This document shows, piece by piece, positions 33,687-41,459 of a DNA stretch of 64,000 nt (position 1 is its first letter; each line of letters begins with the position of its first letter). Under the pieces are notes generated by a model. It ran no database searches and was not told the origin of the DNA. It saw only the letters and a list, made by a program, of their open reading frames with translations. A program made the position numbers and the translations under genes. This stretch comes from Deltaproteobacteria bacterium (GTDB lineage: Bacteria > Myxococcota_A > Polyangia > DRWM01 > JAAZOP01): assembly GCA_016218815.1 (NCBI GenBank), contig JACRCX010000046.1:31321-95320 (forward strand). Reading direction: 5' to 3'.

Positions 33687-35330
33687 ATGGACATGCCTCG
33701 GATGGATTCGTCGTCGTGGGCATCGTCGTCGTCGCGTCGGACTCTCGGTTCCGAACCGCGGGCTTCAGCCCGCGGCTGCTCCTGCCCGCGCAGCCGCGCC
33801 CTGAAGGGCGCGGTTCGGTTGTGGCAGTCCGCCGCGACCACGATCCTCCTCCTCTCCCTCCCCTCCTCCGCCGCCGCGCAGCCCCAGCCCGCACGCACCA
33901 CCTCTGCCGATCGTTCCGCCGCGGCCATCACCATCTACAACACGAACATGGGCCTCGTGCGCGAGGTGCGCGAGGTGTCCCTCCCCGCGGGCGACGTCGA
34001 GCTGGCCTGGGAAGACGTCACCGCGCAGATCCGCCCCGAGACCGTCCACGTCAAGGCGCTCGACGGCGACCACGCGTTCACCGTCGTCGAACAGAACTTC
34101 CGCTACGATGTCCTCACCCCGTCGTCGCTCGTCCAGCAGTACGTCGGCAAGCCCGTCACCCTCGTCCACGTCGCCCCGGGAACCGGCGAGACGACCCGCC
34201 GCCAGGCGACCCTGCTGTCGACCGGCGACGCCACCCCGACGGGCTATGGCTACCCCTCGACGGGGCTCGGGGCGGGGGGCTACGTGAACCCCTGGTCGTT
34301 CGTCTACGACCTCGACGGCGAGATCACCTTCGGCGGCGACTGGCGCATCGTCCTGCCCGACGAGATCCCCGAAAGCTTCGTCTCCCGCCCGACGCTCTTC
34401 TGGCGGCTGGCTTCCACCGCCGCGGCGCGGCGGCGCATCGAGACCAGCTACCTCACCTGGGGCATGAACTGGCAGGCCGACTACGTCCTCCTCCTCTCCG
34501 CCGACGGCTCGAAGGCCGACCTCACCGGCTGGGTCACCCTGACCAACGAGTCCGGCATCCCCTTCGACGACGCCACGCTGCAACTCGTCGCCGGCCGCGT
34601 CAATGTCGAGACTCCCGCCGGGCACGAGGCGCGCGTGGTGGTCTCGGCCATGAACATCGAGCTGACGTCGACCCCCGCCTCTCATCGCGGCTTCGTCGAG
34701 GAGAACCTGTTCGAGTACCACCTCTACACGCTGCAGCGCCCCACCGACCTGGCCGATCGCGAGCAGAAGCAAATCGAGCTGCTCGCGGCGTCGGCGGTCC
34801 CGGTCGAGCGGCACTACCGCCTGTACGGCGAATCGTACTGGCTCACCTCCGAGCAGAACGGGATCACCGAAGGGCTCCATCCCTCCGTGTTCCTCGAATT
34901 CGTCAACAGCGAGGACCACGACCTGGGCATGCCGCTGCCGGGCGGCACCGTGCGCGTGTACGGCACCGACCCCGGAGGGGGGACCGGTCGCGAGTTCCTC
35001 GGCGAGGACGTCATCGACCACACGCCGCGCGAGGAACGCGTCAAGCTCCGCGTCGGCTCCGCCTTCGACATCGTCGCCGATCGCCGCCAGACCGACTACG
35101 AGATCCTCTCGAACGACGTGGTCGAGACCGAGTGGGAAGTCAAGCTGCGCAATCGCAAGAGCGAGCCGGTCGTCGTCGAGCTGCGCGAGCCGACGACCGG
35201 CGACTGGGAAGTCGTGCGCGCCTCCGTCGAATGGCGGAAGGAATCCGCACGCGAGCTGCGCCTCGACGTGACCTGTCCGCCCGACCGCGAGGTCGTGGTC
35301 ACCTGGCGCCTGCGCGTGCACTTGTACTAG
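33687..35330 (+). CDS. DUF4139-family secreted protein, paralogue 3 of 4, with in-frame cruciform
   Basis: Protein of 547 aa. GCGGAGG precedes ATGGACATG. Residues 1-20 are Ser-rich (from GTCGTC tandem DNA), 22-44 are the cruciform (SEPRASARG...RALKGAVR), and the signal peptide follows (ATTILLLSLPSSAAAQ). The body has TIYNTNMGLVREVREV, RIETSYLTWGMNWQADYVLL, FEYHLYTLQRPTDLADREQKQIELL, HTPREERVKLRVGSAFDIVADRRQTDYEIL. Closer to paralogue 4 than to paralogues 1 or 2. Confidence 0.88.
   Translation: MDMPRMDSSSWASSSSRRTLGSEPRASARGCSCPRSRALKGAVRLWQSAATTILLLSLPSSAAAQPQPARTTSADRSAAAITIYNTNMGLVREVREVSLPAGDVELAWEDVTAQIRPETVHVKALDGDHAFTVVEQNFRYDVLTPSSLVQQYVGKPVTLVHVAPGTGETTRRQATLLSTGDATPTGYGYPSTGLGAGGYVNPWSFVYDLDGEITFGGDWRIVLPDEIPESFVSRPTLFWRLASTAAARRRIETSYLTWGMNWQADYVLLLSADGSKADLTGWVTLTNESGIPFDDATLQLVAGRVNVETPAGHEARVVVSAMNIELTSTPASHRGFVEENLFEYHLYTLQRPTDLADREQKQIELLAASAVPVERHYRLYGESYWLTSEQNGITEGLHPSVFLEFVNSEDHDLGMPLPGGTVRVYGTDPGGGTGREFLGEDVIDHTPREERVKLRVGSAFDIVADRRQTDYEILSNDVVETEWEVKLRNRKSEPVVVELREPTTGDWEVVRASVEWRKESARELRLDVTCPPDREVVVTWRLRVHLY
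33751..33820 (+). repeat. Two-hairpin cruciform repeat, copy 3 (in coding frame)
   Basis: Same outer stem, hairpins and complementary loops as the others. Flanked on the left by GTCGGACTCTCGGTT, shared with copy 4. Confidence 0.88.
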
Positions 35331-35372
35331 GAAGCGAGCGGTCGAGCGGTCGAGCGGTCGAGCGGTCGCAGG
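35329..35372 (+). repeat. Tandem GAGCGGTC tract after a stop codon (copy of 33633 tract)
   Basis: Four GAGCGGTC units after the TAG, then GCAGGAAGCGGAGG and ATGGACATGCCTCGGATG as at the previous gene junction. Unit number and one unit base differ slightly from 33633-33672. Confidence 0.7.
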
Positions 35373-35381
35373 AAGCGGAGG

Positions 35382-36965
35382 ATGGACATGCCTCGGATGA
35401 ATTCGTCGTCGTGGTCGTGGTCGTCGTCGTCGTCGTGTCGGACTCTCGGTTCCGAACCGCGGGCTTCAGCCCGCGGCTGGTCCTGCCCGCGCAGCCGCGC
35501 CCTGAAGGGCGCGGTTCGGTTGCGACAGGCCGTCGCGACGATCCTCATCCTCTCCCTCCCCTCTTTCGCTGCCGCCCAGCCCGCCTCCCGGATCGACGTG
35601 GGCGGCGACGCGCGCACCGCGGTCAACGTCACCGTCTACAACCAGAACATGGCCCTGGTCCGCGAGGTGCGGCAGGTCGCGCTTCCGGCCGGGGTCTCCG
35701 CGGTCCGTTGGCAGGACGTCGCCGCCCAGATCCGTCCGGAGACCGTCCACGTCGGCGCTCCCGGCTCCGACGCTGCCACCTTCGGCGTGCTCGAGCAGAA
35801 CTACAAGTACGATCTGCTCACCCCCACGCGCATGATGGAGCTGTACGTCGACCGCCAGCTCACCCTCGTCACGGTCGACCCCGACTCCGGGGTCGAGCAG
35901 TCCGAGCAGGCGACGCTGCTCTCCGCCGAGGGCTACCAGTACGTCTACCGCACCGACGAGGGGATCACGTTCAACGTCCCCGGGCGCGTGGTCTTCCCCG
36001 AGGTGCCGCCGAACTTCGTGCAGCGCCCCACCCTGGAATGGCTGCTCGACAGCCGCAGGCCCGGCCCGCGCCCGATCGAGGCCAGCTACCTGACCTACGG
36101 CATGAGCTGGAGCGCCGACTACGTCGTCCTGCTCGACGCCGACGACGCCAACGCCGACATCACCGGCTGGGTCACGCTGAGCAACAACTCCGGCATCGGC
36201 TTCGCCGGCGCCGGCCTGCAGCTCGTCGCCGGCAACGTCAACCTCGTCACCTTCGGCCCCCCCGCCGACGACTACCGCAACGATCGCGCGATGCGGACGC
36301 GGTCCCTCTCGACGGAGCTTCCGATGCAGGAGCAGTTTCTCGAGCAGGGGATGTTCGAGTACCACCTCTACACGCTCCAGCGCCCGACCGACCTGGCCGA
36401 TCGCGAGCAGAAGCAGATCGAGCTGCTCTCCGCCGCTCCCGTCCCCGTCGAGAAGAAGTACCGCCTCGAAGGCAATTCCTACTGGTACTACTCCGAGCAG
36501 TCCGGCCCGTTCGAGAACCTCCCCGTCGACGTCTGGATCGAGTTCAAGAACGCCGAGCAGTTCGGCCTGGGCATCCCGATGCCTGCCGGCATCATGCGCG
36601 TGTACAAGGCCGACTCGAACGGCGGACAGCAGTTCCTCGGCGAGGACGCTATCGAGCACACGCCGCGCGAGGAGCGCATCAAGCTGCGCCTCGGCCAGGC
36701 GTTCGACATCGTCGCCGACCGCCGCCAGACCGACTACGAGATCCTCACCGACACGCTGTGGGAGACCGCGTGGGAGGTGAAGATCCGCAATCACAAGGAC
36801 GTGGCGGTCGTCGTCGAGCTGCGCGAGCCGATGGGCGGCGACTGGGAGGTCGTCGATGCCTCCCAGGAGTGGACCAAGGAGTCCGCCTACCTGCTCCTGT
36901 TCAAGGTCCCCGTGCGCGCCGGCGGGGAAGCCGTCGTCACCTACCGCGTGCGCTCCGGGTACTAG
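35382..36965 (+). CDS. DUF4139-family secreted protein, paralogue 4 of 4, with in-frame cruciform
   Basis: Protein of 527 aa. N-terminus as in paralogue 3: Ser-rich start, cruciform-encoded residues 24-46, then signal VATILILSLPSFAAAQ. The body shows TVYNQNMALVREVRQV, LEQNYKYDLLTPTRMMELYVDRQL, MSWSADYVVLLDADD, MFEYHLYTLQRPTDLADREQKQIELL and a terminal TYRVRSGY. It lacks the Gly-Tyr insert of paralogue 2. Its stop is 8 bp from the stop of a convergent small lipoprotein gene. Confidence 0.88.
   Translation: MDMPRMNSSSWSWSSSSSCRTLGSEPRASARGWSCPRSRALKGAVRLRQAVATILILSLPSFAAAQPASRIDVGGDARTAVNVTVYNQNMALVREVRQVALPAGVSAVRWQDVAAQIRPETVHVGAPGSDAATFGVLEQNYKYDLLTPTRMMELYVDRQLTLVTVDPDSGVEQSEQATLLSAEGYQYVYRTDEGITFNVPGRVVFPEVPPNFVQRPTLEWLLDSRRPGPRPIEASYLTYGMSWSADYVVLLDADDANADITGWVTLSNNSGIGFAGAGLQLVAGNVNLVTFGPPADDYRNDRAMRTRSLSTELPMQEQFLEQGMFEYHLYTLQRPTDLADREQKQIELLSAAPVPVEKKYRLEGNSYWYYSEQSGPFENLPVDVWIEFKNAEQFGLGIPMPAGIMRVYKADSNGGQQFLGEDAIEHTPREERIKLRLGQAFDIVADRRQTDYEILTDTLWETAWEVKIRNHKDVAVVVELREPMGGDWEVVDASQEWTKESAYLLLFKVPVRAGGEAVVTYRVRSGY
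35452..35521 (+). repeat. Two-hairpin cruciform repeat, copy 4 (in coding frame)
   Basis: Nearly identical to copy 3, including the left flank, consistent with duplication of paralogues 3 and 4 after the element was already in place. Confidence 0.88.
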
Positions 36966-36973
36966 GTCCCGCC

Positions 36974-37162
36974 CTACCCCGTCCCCCCGTCCTCCCCCGC
37001 GTCCTCTCCGCCCCCGTCGTTGTGGTACGGCACGCAGGCGCCGTAATTGCAGTACATCCCGTCCGGACACGGCTCCGGGCATGCCTCGGGATGGCCGCAC
37101 GCCGCGGCACCCAGCACCACGGCCACGATCGCACCCAGCAGCCAACGCGAAAGTCCCCTCAT
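36974..37162 (-). CDS. Small cysteine-rich lipoprotein
   Basis: Protein of 62 aa. Signal and lipobox GAAAC (Cys22), then a compact Cys-rich segment CGHPEACPEPCPDGMYCNYGACVPY and an acidic Gly/Asp tail (NDGGGEDAGEDGGTG). The Cys pattern resembles the EGF-like/Dickkopf-like repeats common in myxobacterial secreted proteins. The ATG overlaps the epimerase stop by ATGA, so it is co-translated as the last gene of the sugar operon. Function unknown. Confidence 0.7.
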   Translation of the reverse strand: MRGLSRWLLGAIVAVVLGAAACGHPEACPEPCPDGMYCNYGACVPYHNDGGGEDAGEDGGTG

Positions 37163-38163
37163 GGCGTCGCCTCCATCTGCAGGTCCTCCGGATGCGCCTC
37201 CGCATGACGCTTGTACCACGCAAACGTCTCCGCCAGCCCGGCCTCCAGCGTCACCTGCGGCTCGTACCCCGTCGCCGCCCGCAACTTCCCCAGGTCCGGA
37301 CAGCGCCGCGGCGGCGAGCCCTGCTGCGACGGCACGTCGACCGTCCACACCCGGTGCCCCGCCGCCTCCAGCAGCATCCGCGCCAGGTCGCCGATCCGCG
37401 TCTCGCGGTCCGTCCCCACGTGGAACAAGCCCGTCTCGTCCCGCTCCAGCAGCAGCTCGACCGCGCGGGTGAAATCATCGATGTGACAGAACGCGCGCGT
37501 CTCGTCCGCCCCGAACACCCGGAACGGGTCCTCCCCGCGCAGCGCCCGCAGGCTCATCTGCGGGATGACGTGGTTCCAGCCCATCCGCGGCCCGTACACG
37601 TTGTGCGGCCGCACGACCAGCGCCGTGCGCCCCCCCGCCTGCGCCGCCTGCCGCACCAGCGTCTCCCCGAAGATCTTGCTCGCCGCGTACGAGTACCGCG
37701 AAATACCCGTGTCGCGCACCCCCACCGGCACGCTTTCGGGCGACGGGACCGCGAGCGGCACGGCGCCCAGCAGCGCGCCGTAGACCTCGCTGGTCGAGGC
37801 GAACACGAGCCGCCCCCCCTCCTGCGCCAGCCATCGATCGACGACCCGGATCGTCGAGATCGCGTTGGTCCGCAGCACCCGCACCGGCTCGCGTTCCGAC
37901 ACCTGGATCCCGATCACCGCCGCGAGGTGCACGATCGTGTCGAACGGCCCGCCCGCCCGCTCCAGCGTCGCCGGGTCGCACAGATCGCCCTGGACGAACG
38001 TCACGTCCGGTCGCGCGAAGAACGCCTCCGCCTCCTCGTCCCGCCGACCCCGCGACAGGTCGTCCACCAGCGTCAGCTTCGCCCCCGCCTCCGCCAGCCG
38101 CCGCGCCAGTCGCAGGCCGATGAACCCCGCCCCTCCGGTCAACAGAATCCGCTCGCCCTTCAT
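37159..38163 (-). CDS. NAD-dependent nucleotide-sugar epimerase/dehydratase
   Basis: Protein of 334 aa. Rossmann motif GGAGFIGLRLARRL, SDR catalytic pattern ASTSEVYG followed by YSYAASKIFGE (Tyr-x3-Lys), and RPHNVYGPRMGWNHVIP. It is of the extended SDR type that interconverts or dehydrates UDP- or GDP-sugars. It overlaps the dehydrogenase stop (ATGA) and the small lipoprotein start (ATGA). Exact substrate not determinable. Confidence 0.9.
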   Translation of the reverse strand: MKGERILLTGGAGFIGLRLARRLAEAGAKLTLVDDLSRGRRDEEAEAFFARPDVTFVQGDLCDPATLERAGGPFDTIVHLAAVIGIQVSEREPVRVLRTNAISTIRVVDRWLAQEGGRLVFASTSEVYGALLGAVPLAVPSPESVPVGVRDTGISRYSYAASKIFGETLVRQAAQAGGRTALVVRPHNVYGPRMGWNHVIPQMSLRALRGEDPFRVFGADETRAFCHIDDFTRAVELLLERDETGLFHVGTDRETRIGDLARMLLEAAGHRVWTVDVPSQQGSPPRRCPDLGKLRAATGYEPQVTLEAGLAETFAWYKRHAEAHPEDLQMEATP

Positions 38164-39506
38164 GCGCCGACCCATCCCAGGCCGCCGTAGGTCACCCCCG
38201 ACAGCCCCGGGATCCTCGTCCCCCGCAGGATGCGCCACGAATCGTACACCACGACCCGCTTCGCGGCCGTCGCCAGCCGCCGCGGCGTCAGCTCGCGCAC
38301 GTACCGCGGATGGTCGTTGAGCAGCACCACGGCGTCCGCACGCCGCAGTCCTTTGGCCAGCCCGACCGGGCGCACGCCGAAGGCCTTCACGTCCCGGGCC
38401 GCGACCTTGTAGTCGTGGCCCAGCAGCCGGCCGACCCGTCCCCGCAGCGCCTCCACGAACGGCGTCGCCGGCGTCCCCCGCAGGTCGTCCGTCTCCGGCT
38501 TACCCTTGTACGCGAACCCGCAGACCAGCACCCGCGCCGCCGCGGGCTTCTTCCCCGCCGCCCGCAGCAGCGCCAGCACCTCCTTCGCCGCCCGCGCCGG
38601 CATCGACTCGTTCAGCTCCCGCACCGCGAACACGAGCGACTTCCCCGGCGGGCGACCGCCGAGCGACTGCAGCAGCAGGTACGGGTCCTTGGACAGGCAG
38701 CCGCCCCCGACGTAGCCGGGCACCGCGATGCGCGGCCGCACCACCGCCACGCCGTCCGTCCGCACCGTGTAGCGCTGGTTCGCTCCCCGGATCACCTCCA
38801 GCGGGTCCACCCCGTGCGTCCGGGCCAGCAGCGCCACCTCGTTGCCGAACGCGTACAGGAGGTCGGTGTGGCAGTTGTTGACCAGCTTCACCATCTCCGC
38901 CGTCTCCGGCTTGTCCACCACCACGACGTCGCGCGTCAGCTTCCGGAACAGGCGCGCCGCGCGCGCCGCCGAACGCTCGTCGCTCGCCCCGATCACCTGC
39001 GGCAGCGAGCGCAGCTCGGCCAGCGCCGCGCCCTGCACCGTCCGCTCCGGACAGAACGCCAAACCCGCACGCGGCTTCTCCCGGCGCACCCGCCGCAGCA
39101 CGAGCTTGCGCGACGTGCCGACGGGCACGGTCGAGCGCACGATCACCAGCCCGTCGGACGGCAGCCGCCGTGCGATCTCGTCCGCCGTGTCCGCGATGTT
39201 GCGCAGGTCCGGCGTCCGCGTCGCAAGATCCGCCGGCGTCGACACGCAGACGACCACGATCCGCGGCAGGACCGCCGGCCACTCCGAGACGACCTGCAGC
39301 CGCTTCCCGATCGTCCGCCGCAGCACCTCGTCGATGCCCGGCTCGAAGATGTGGCACCGCCCCCGGCGCAGCGTTTCCACCACCTCCCGGCGCTTCTCGA
39401 TGCCCAGCACGCGCACGCCCGCGTCGGCGAACGCCGCCGCCACGGTGACGCCCACGTATCCCAGGCCGATCACCGCAATGTCCGACCTCGTCGCGCCCTG
39501 TCCCAT
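38160..39506 (-). CDS. UDP/GDP-sugar dehydrogenase (WecC/TviB-like)
   Basis: Protein of 448 aa. NAD-binding GLGYVGVTVAAAFADAG, VCVSTPAD, STVPVGTSRKLVL, the central FCPERTVQG, VKLVNNCHTDLLYAFGNE, and the catalytic cysteine in VGGGCLSKDP; the C-terminal domain has CGFAYKGKPETDDLR. It oxidises a nucleotide-sugar C6 to the uronate (for example UDP-ManNAc to UDP-ManNAcA). The ATG at 39506 lies within a GCGCAACGAGG repeat, so the true start could be slightly later. Second gene of the glycan operon. Confidence 0.88.
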   Translation of the reverse strand: MGQGATRSDIAVIGLGYVGVTVAAAFADAGVRVLGIEKRREVVETLRRGRCHIFEPGIDEVLRRTIGKRLQVVSEWPAVLPRIVVVCVSTPADLATRTPDLRNIADTADEIARRLPSDGLVIVRSTVPVGTSRKLVLRRVRREKPRAGLAFCPERTVQGAALAELRSLPQVIGASDERSAARAARLFRKLTRDVVVVDKPETAEMVKLVNNCHTDLLYAFGNEVALLARTHGVDPLEVIRGANQRYTVRTDGVAVVRPRIAVPGYVGGGCLSKDPYLLLQSLGGRPPGKSLVFAVRELNESMPARAAKEVLALLRAAGKKPAAARVLVCGFAYKGKPETDDLRGTPATPFVEALRGRVGRLLGHDYKVAARDVKAFGVRPVGLAKGLRRADAVVLLNDHPRYVRELTPRRLATAAKRVVVYDSWRILRGTRIPGLSGVTYGGLGWVGA

Positions 39507-39546
39507 CCTCGTTGCGCCCTTTGCTACCTTCGCGCCCCTTGCGCGA
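39486..39546. repeat. GCGCCCTTTGCTACC-type tandem tract
   Basis: Imperfect 9-11-bp units (GTCGCGCCCTG, GTTGCGCCCTTTG, TTCGCGCCCC, TTGCGCGAA) span the junction of the glycosyltransferase and dehydrogenase genes, so parts of both coding ends derive from repeat DNA. Confidence 0.4.
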
Positions 39547-40579
39547 AACCGCCGTCCGCGCACCCGGACGTGGCCGCCGCCTCCCCAAACCCGTCGTGCG
39601 GCGCGGGCCGCCGGGCCACCGCGTGCCGCACCAGCGAGATCGGCGACCACGCCAGCCCCCGCAGCGTCTCCGCCAGCCGGGAGACCGGCCGGTCCGCCGC
39701 CAGCTCGTACCCCGCCACGGCAGCCAGGCCCGCGAAGTACCCCGCGAACAGCGGCGCCAGCCCCCAGATGCGGCCCGGATGCTCCCGCCCCACCGTCCAC
39801 AGGAAGTACTTCGCCAAGGTGTCCACCCGTCGCGTCGTGTCCCCCGAGAACCGCGCGTCGAGCCCCCCCGGGATGTTCTTGCGAATTTCCATCTTCGCCT
39901 CGGGGTCGTACACCAGGTACGAGCCCGGCGGCTTGCGCTTGTTCAGCCGCAGGAACAGCGAGTGCTCGTCGTGGTAGTCGAGGTACTCGTCCCAGCCGCC
40001 GCCGAGCAGCACGGCCGAGCGGCGGATCGAGGAGTTGCCGCCCATGAGGTAGTCGATGCCCACCTTGCGCCGGTCGTCGTACGCGAAGAAGTACGGCTCC
40101 TTGAACGGACCGTGCGAGAGCAGCAGCCGCCGGCGGAACCGCTGCATCACGCTCGCCTCCGCCGCCCGGTGCTCCGACGGCATCACGTGGTAGCCGTTCA
40201 CGCCCAGGCACTGCGGGTCGCGGAAGTTGCGCACGTGGCGCCACAGCCACTCGTCCCCCAGCGGCAGATCGTCGTCGTCGATGAAGACCAGGATCTCGCC
40301 CTGTGACGCCAGCACGCCCGCGTTCGCCGCCGCCGGACATCCGCGCGGCGGCGTCGTCACGATCCGCAGGCGCGGATCGCGGATCGCCCGGACCAGCGCC
40401 CACTCCTCCTGGGTCGCCCGCTCCGTCGAGTCGATCACCACCACCTCGAAGTTCGTGTACGTCTGCGAAAAGACCAGCCCCAGAAGCTCGCACAGCTCCC
40501 CCAACCGATCCTTCGACCGGATGATCACCGACACCCGCGGCTCGAACCGCCCGCCCCCCCCGTGGCCCGCACCCTCCAT
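39524..40579 (-). CDS. Family 2 glycosyltransferase
   Basis: Protein of 351 aa. GT-A fold: VSVIIRSKDRLGELCELLGLV at the start, NFEVVVIDSTE, GCPAAANAGVLASQGEILVFIDDDDLPL (DxD-type metal site), then acceptor-side YLMGGNSSIRRSAV. It probably adds a sugar to a lipid-linked glycan or surface polysaccharide. First gene of the minus-strand sugar operon. The last 15 residues run into a GCGCAAGG repeat. It is divergent from the nucleotidyltransferase gene, with 145 bp between. Confidence 0.9.
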   Translation of the reverse strand: MEGAGHGGGGRFEPRVSVIIRSKDRLGELCELLGLVFSQTYTNFEVVVIDSTERATQEEWALVRAIRDPRLRIVTTPPRGCPAAANAGVLASQGEILVFIDDDDLPLGDEWLWRHVRNFRDPQCLGVNGYHVMPSEHRAAEASVMQRFRRRLLLSHGPFKEPYFFAYDDRRKVGIDYLMGGNSSIRRSAVLLGGGWDEYLDYHDEHSLFLRLNKRKPPGSYLVYDPEAKMEIRKNIPGGLDARFSGDTTRRVDTLAKYFLWTVGREHPGRIWGLAPLFAGYFAGLAAVAGYELAADRPVSRLAETLRGLAWSPISLVRHAVARRPAPHDGFGEAAATSGCADGGFAQGARR

Positions 40580-40620
40580 GCCGCGCCCTCTTACCCGAAC
40601 CCCCCACCATCTTCAACCCA

Positions 40621-40672
40621 CACCTCCGCACCAACGACTCGTCCCGATCGACCCACCAAGAACCAACAACTC
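40621..40672 (+). repeat. Dispersed element A, copy 5
   Basis: The copy reads CACCTCCGCACCAACGACTC, GTCCCGATCGACCCACCAAG, AACCAACAACT. It ends 14 bp before a TTGCCC -35 box and points toward the nucleotidyltransferase gene. Confidence 0.75.
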
Positions 40673-40686
40673 CCCAACAACTCCCC

Positions 40687-40715
40687 TTGCCCCCCCCCCC
40701 CGCCCCCGCTACAGT
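40687..40715 (+). promoter_or_regulatory. Sigma-70-type promoter of the nucleotidyltransferase gene
   Basis: TTGCCC, exactly 17 bp (almost all C), then TACAGT, 9 bases before the ATG at 40725. The spacer includes a C12-type run at 40690-40701. The leader would be only a few bases. Confidence 0.5.
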
Positions 40716-40724
40716 CCCGCCGCG

Positions 40725-41459
40725 ATGAAAGCGGTCATCCTCGCCGGCGGGAAAGGGCGCCGCTTGCGCCCGTTCTCGGTGATCTTCCCCAAACCCCTCG
40801 CCCCGATCGGCGACCGGCCCGTGATCGAGCACCTCATCCGCTACCTCGCCCGCTTCGGGGTGACCCACGTCACGCTCTGTGTCGACTACCTGTCCGAATT
40901 GCTCCGCGCCTTCCTGGACAGCCGGACCGATCTGCGCCGGCTGGTCGAGTTCGACTACGTCCGGGACGAGCAGCCGGGCGGAACCGCCGGCCCCATCGCC
41001 GCCGTCGAGGGACTCGACTCCACCTTCCTCGTCACCAACGGCGACCTGGTCACCGATCTCGACCTGGGCGCCATGCTCGCGCACCATCGCTCCGCCGGCG
41101 CCATCCTCACCATCGCCGCCTACGAGCGCCGGACGCAGCTTCCCTACGGGCTGATCGAGGCGGATGAGCAGGGCATCGTGCGCGGCTATCGCGAGAAGCC
41201 GACGCTGTCCAACGAGGTCAGCATGGGCATCTACCTCTACGAGCCGGCGGTGCTCCGCCACATCCCCCGCGGCGAGTACCTCGACTTCCCCCAGCTCGTC
41301 CTCAAGCTGCTCGCCGCCGGCGAGCGCGTGGCGCGCTTTCCGTGGAACGGCTACTGGATGGACATCGGCAACCCGGACGACTATGCCCAGGCGCAGGACG
41401 ATTGCGCCGCAGGCATCGGCCCCTGGGCCGCACCCGACGCCGCCGGACGAGGACCATGA
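40725..41459 (+). CDS. Sugar-phosphate nucleotidyltransferase
   Basis: Protein of 244 aa. The nucleotide-binding signature is at the N-terminus (AVILAGGKGRRLRPFSVIFPKPLAPIGDRPVIEHL). Further motifs: GGTAGPIAAVEGL, LVTNGDLVTDLDL and SMGIYLYEPAVL. This is the catalytic domain of the RfbA/GCD1 group, which makes NDP-sugars from NTP and sugar-1-phosphate. There is no left-handed helix acyltransferase domain. It overlaps the next gene by ATGA and sits opposite the glycan operon, so it may supply that pathway. Confidence 0.9.
   Translation: MKAVILAGGKGRRLRPFSVIFPKPLAPIGDRPVIEHLIRYLARFGVTHVTLCVDYLSELLRAFLDSRTDLRRLVEFDYVRDEQPGGTAGPIAAVEGLDSTFLVTNGDLVTDLDLGAMLAHHRSAGAILTIAAYERRTQLPYGLIEADEQGIVRGYREKPTLSNEVSMGIYLYEPAVLRHIPRGEYLDFPQLVLKLLAAGERVARFPWNGYWMDIGNPDDYAQAQDDCAAGIGPWAAPDAAGRGP

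Noticed and set aside
33716..37207. Open frame of over 1100 codons overlapping DUF4139 paralogues 3 and 4
   Set aside because: Out of frame with the conserved DUF4139 proteins, Arg-rich, no start context. A GC-driven shadow.
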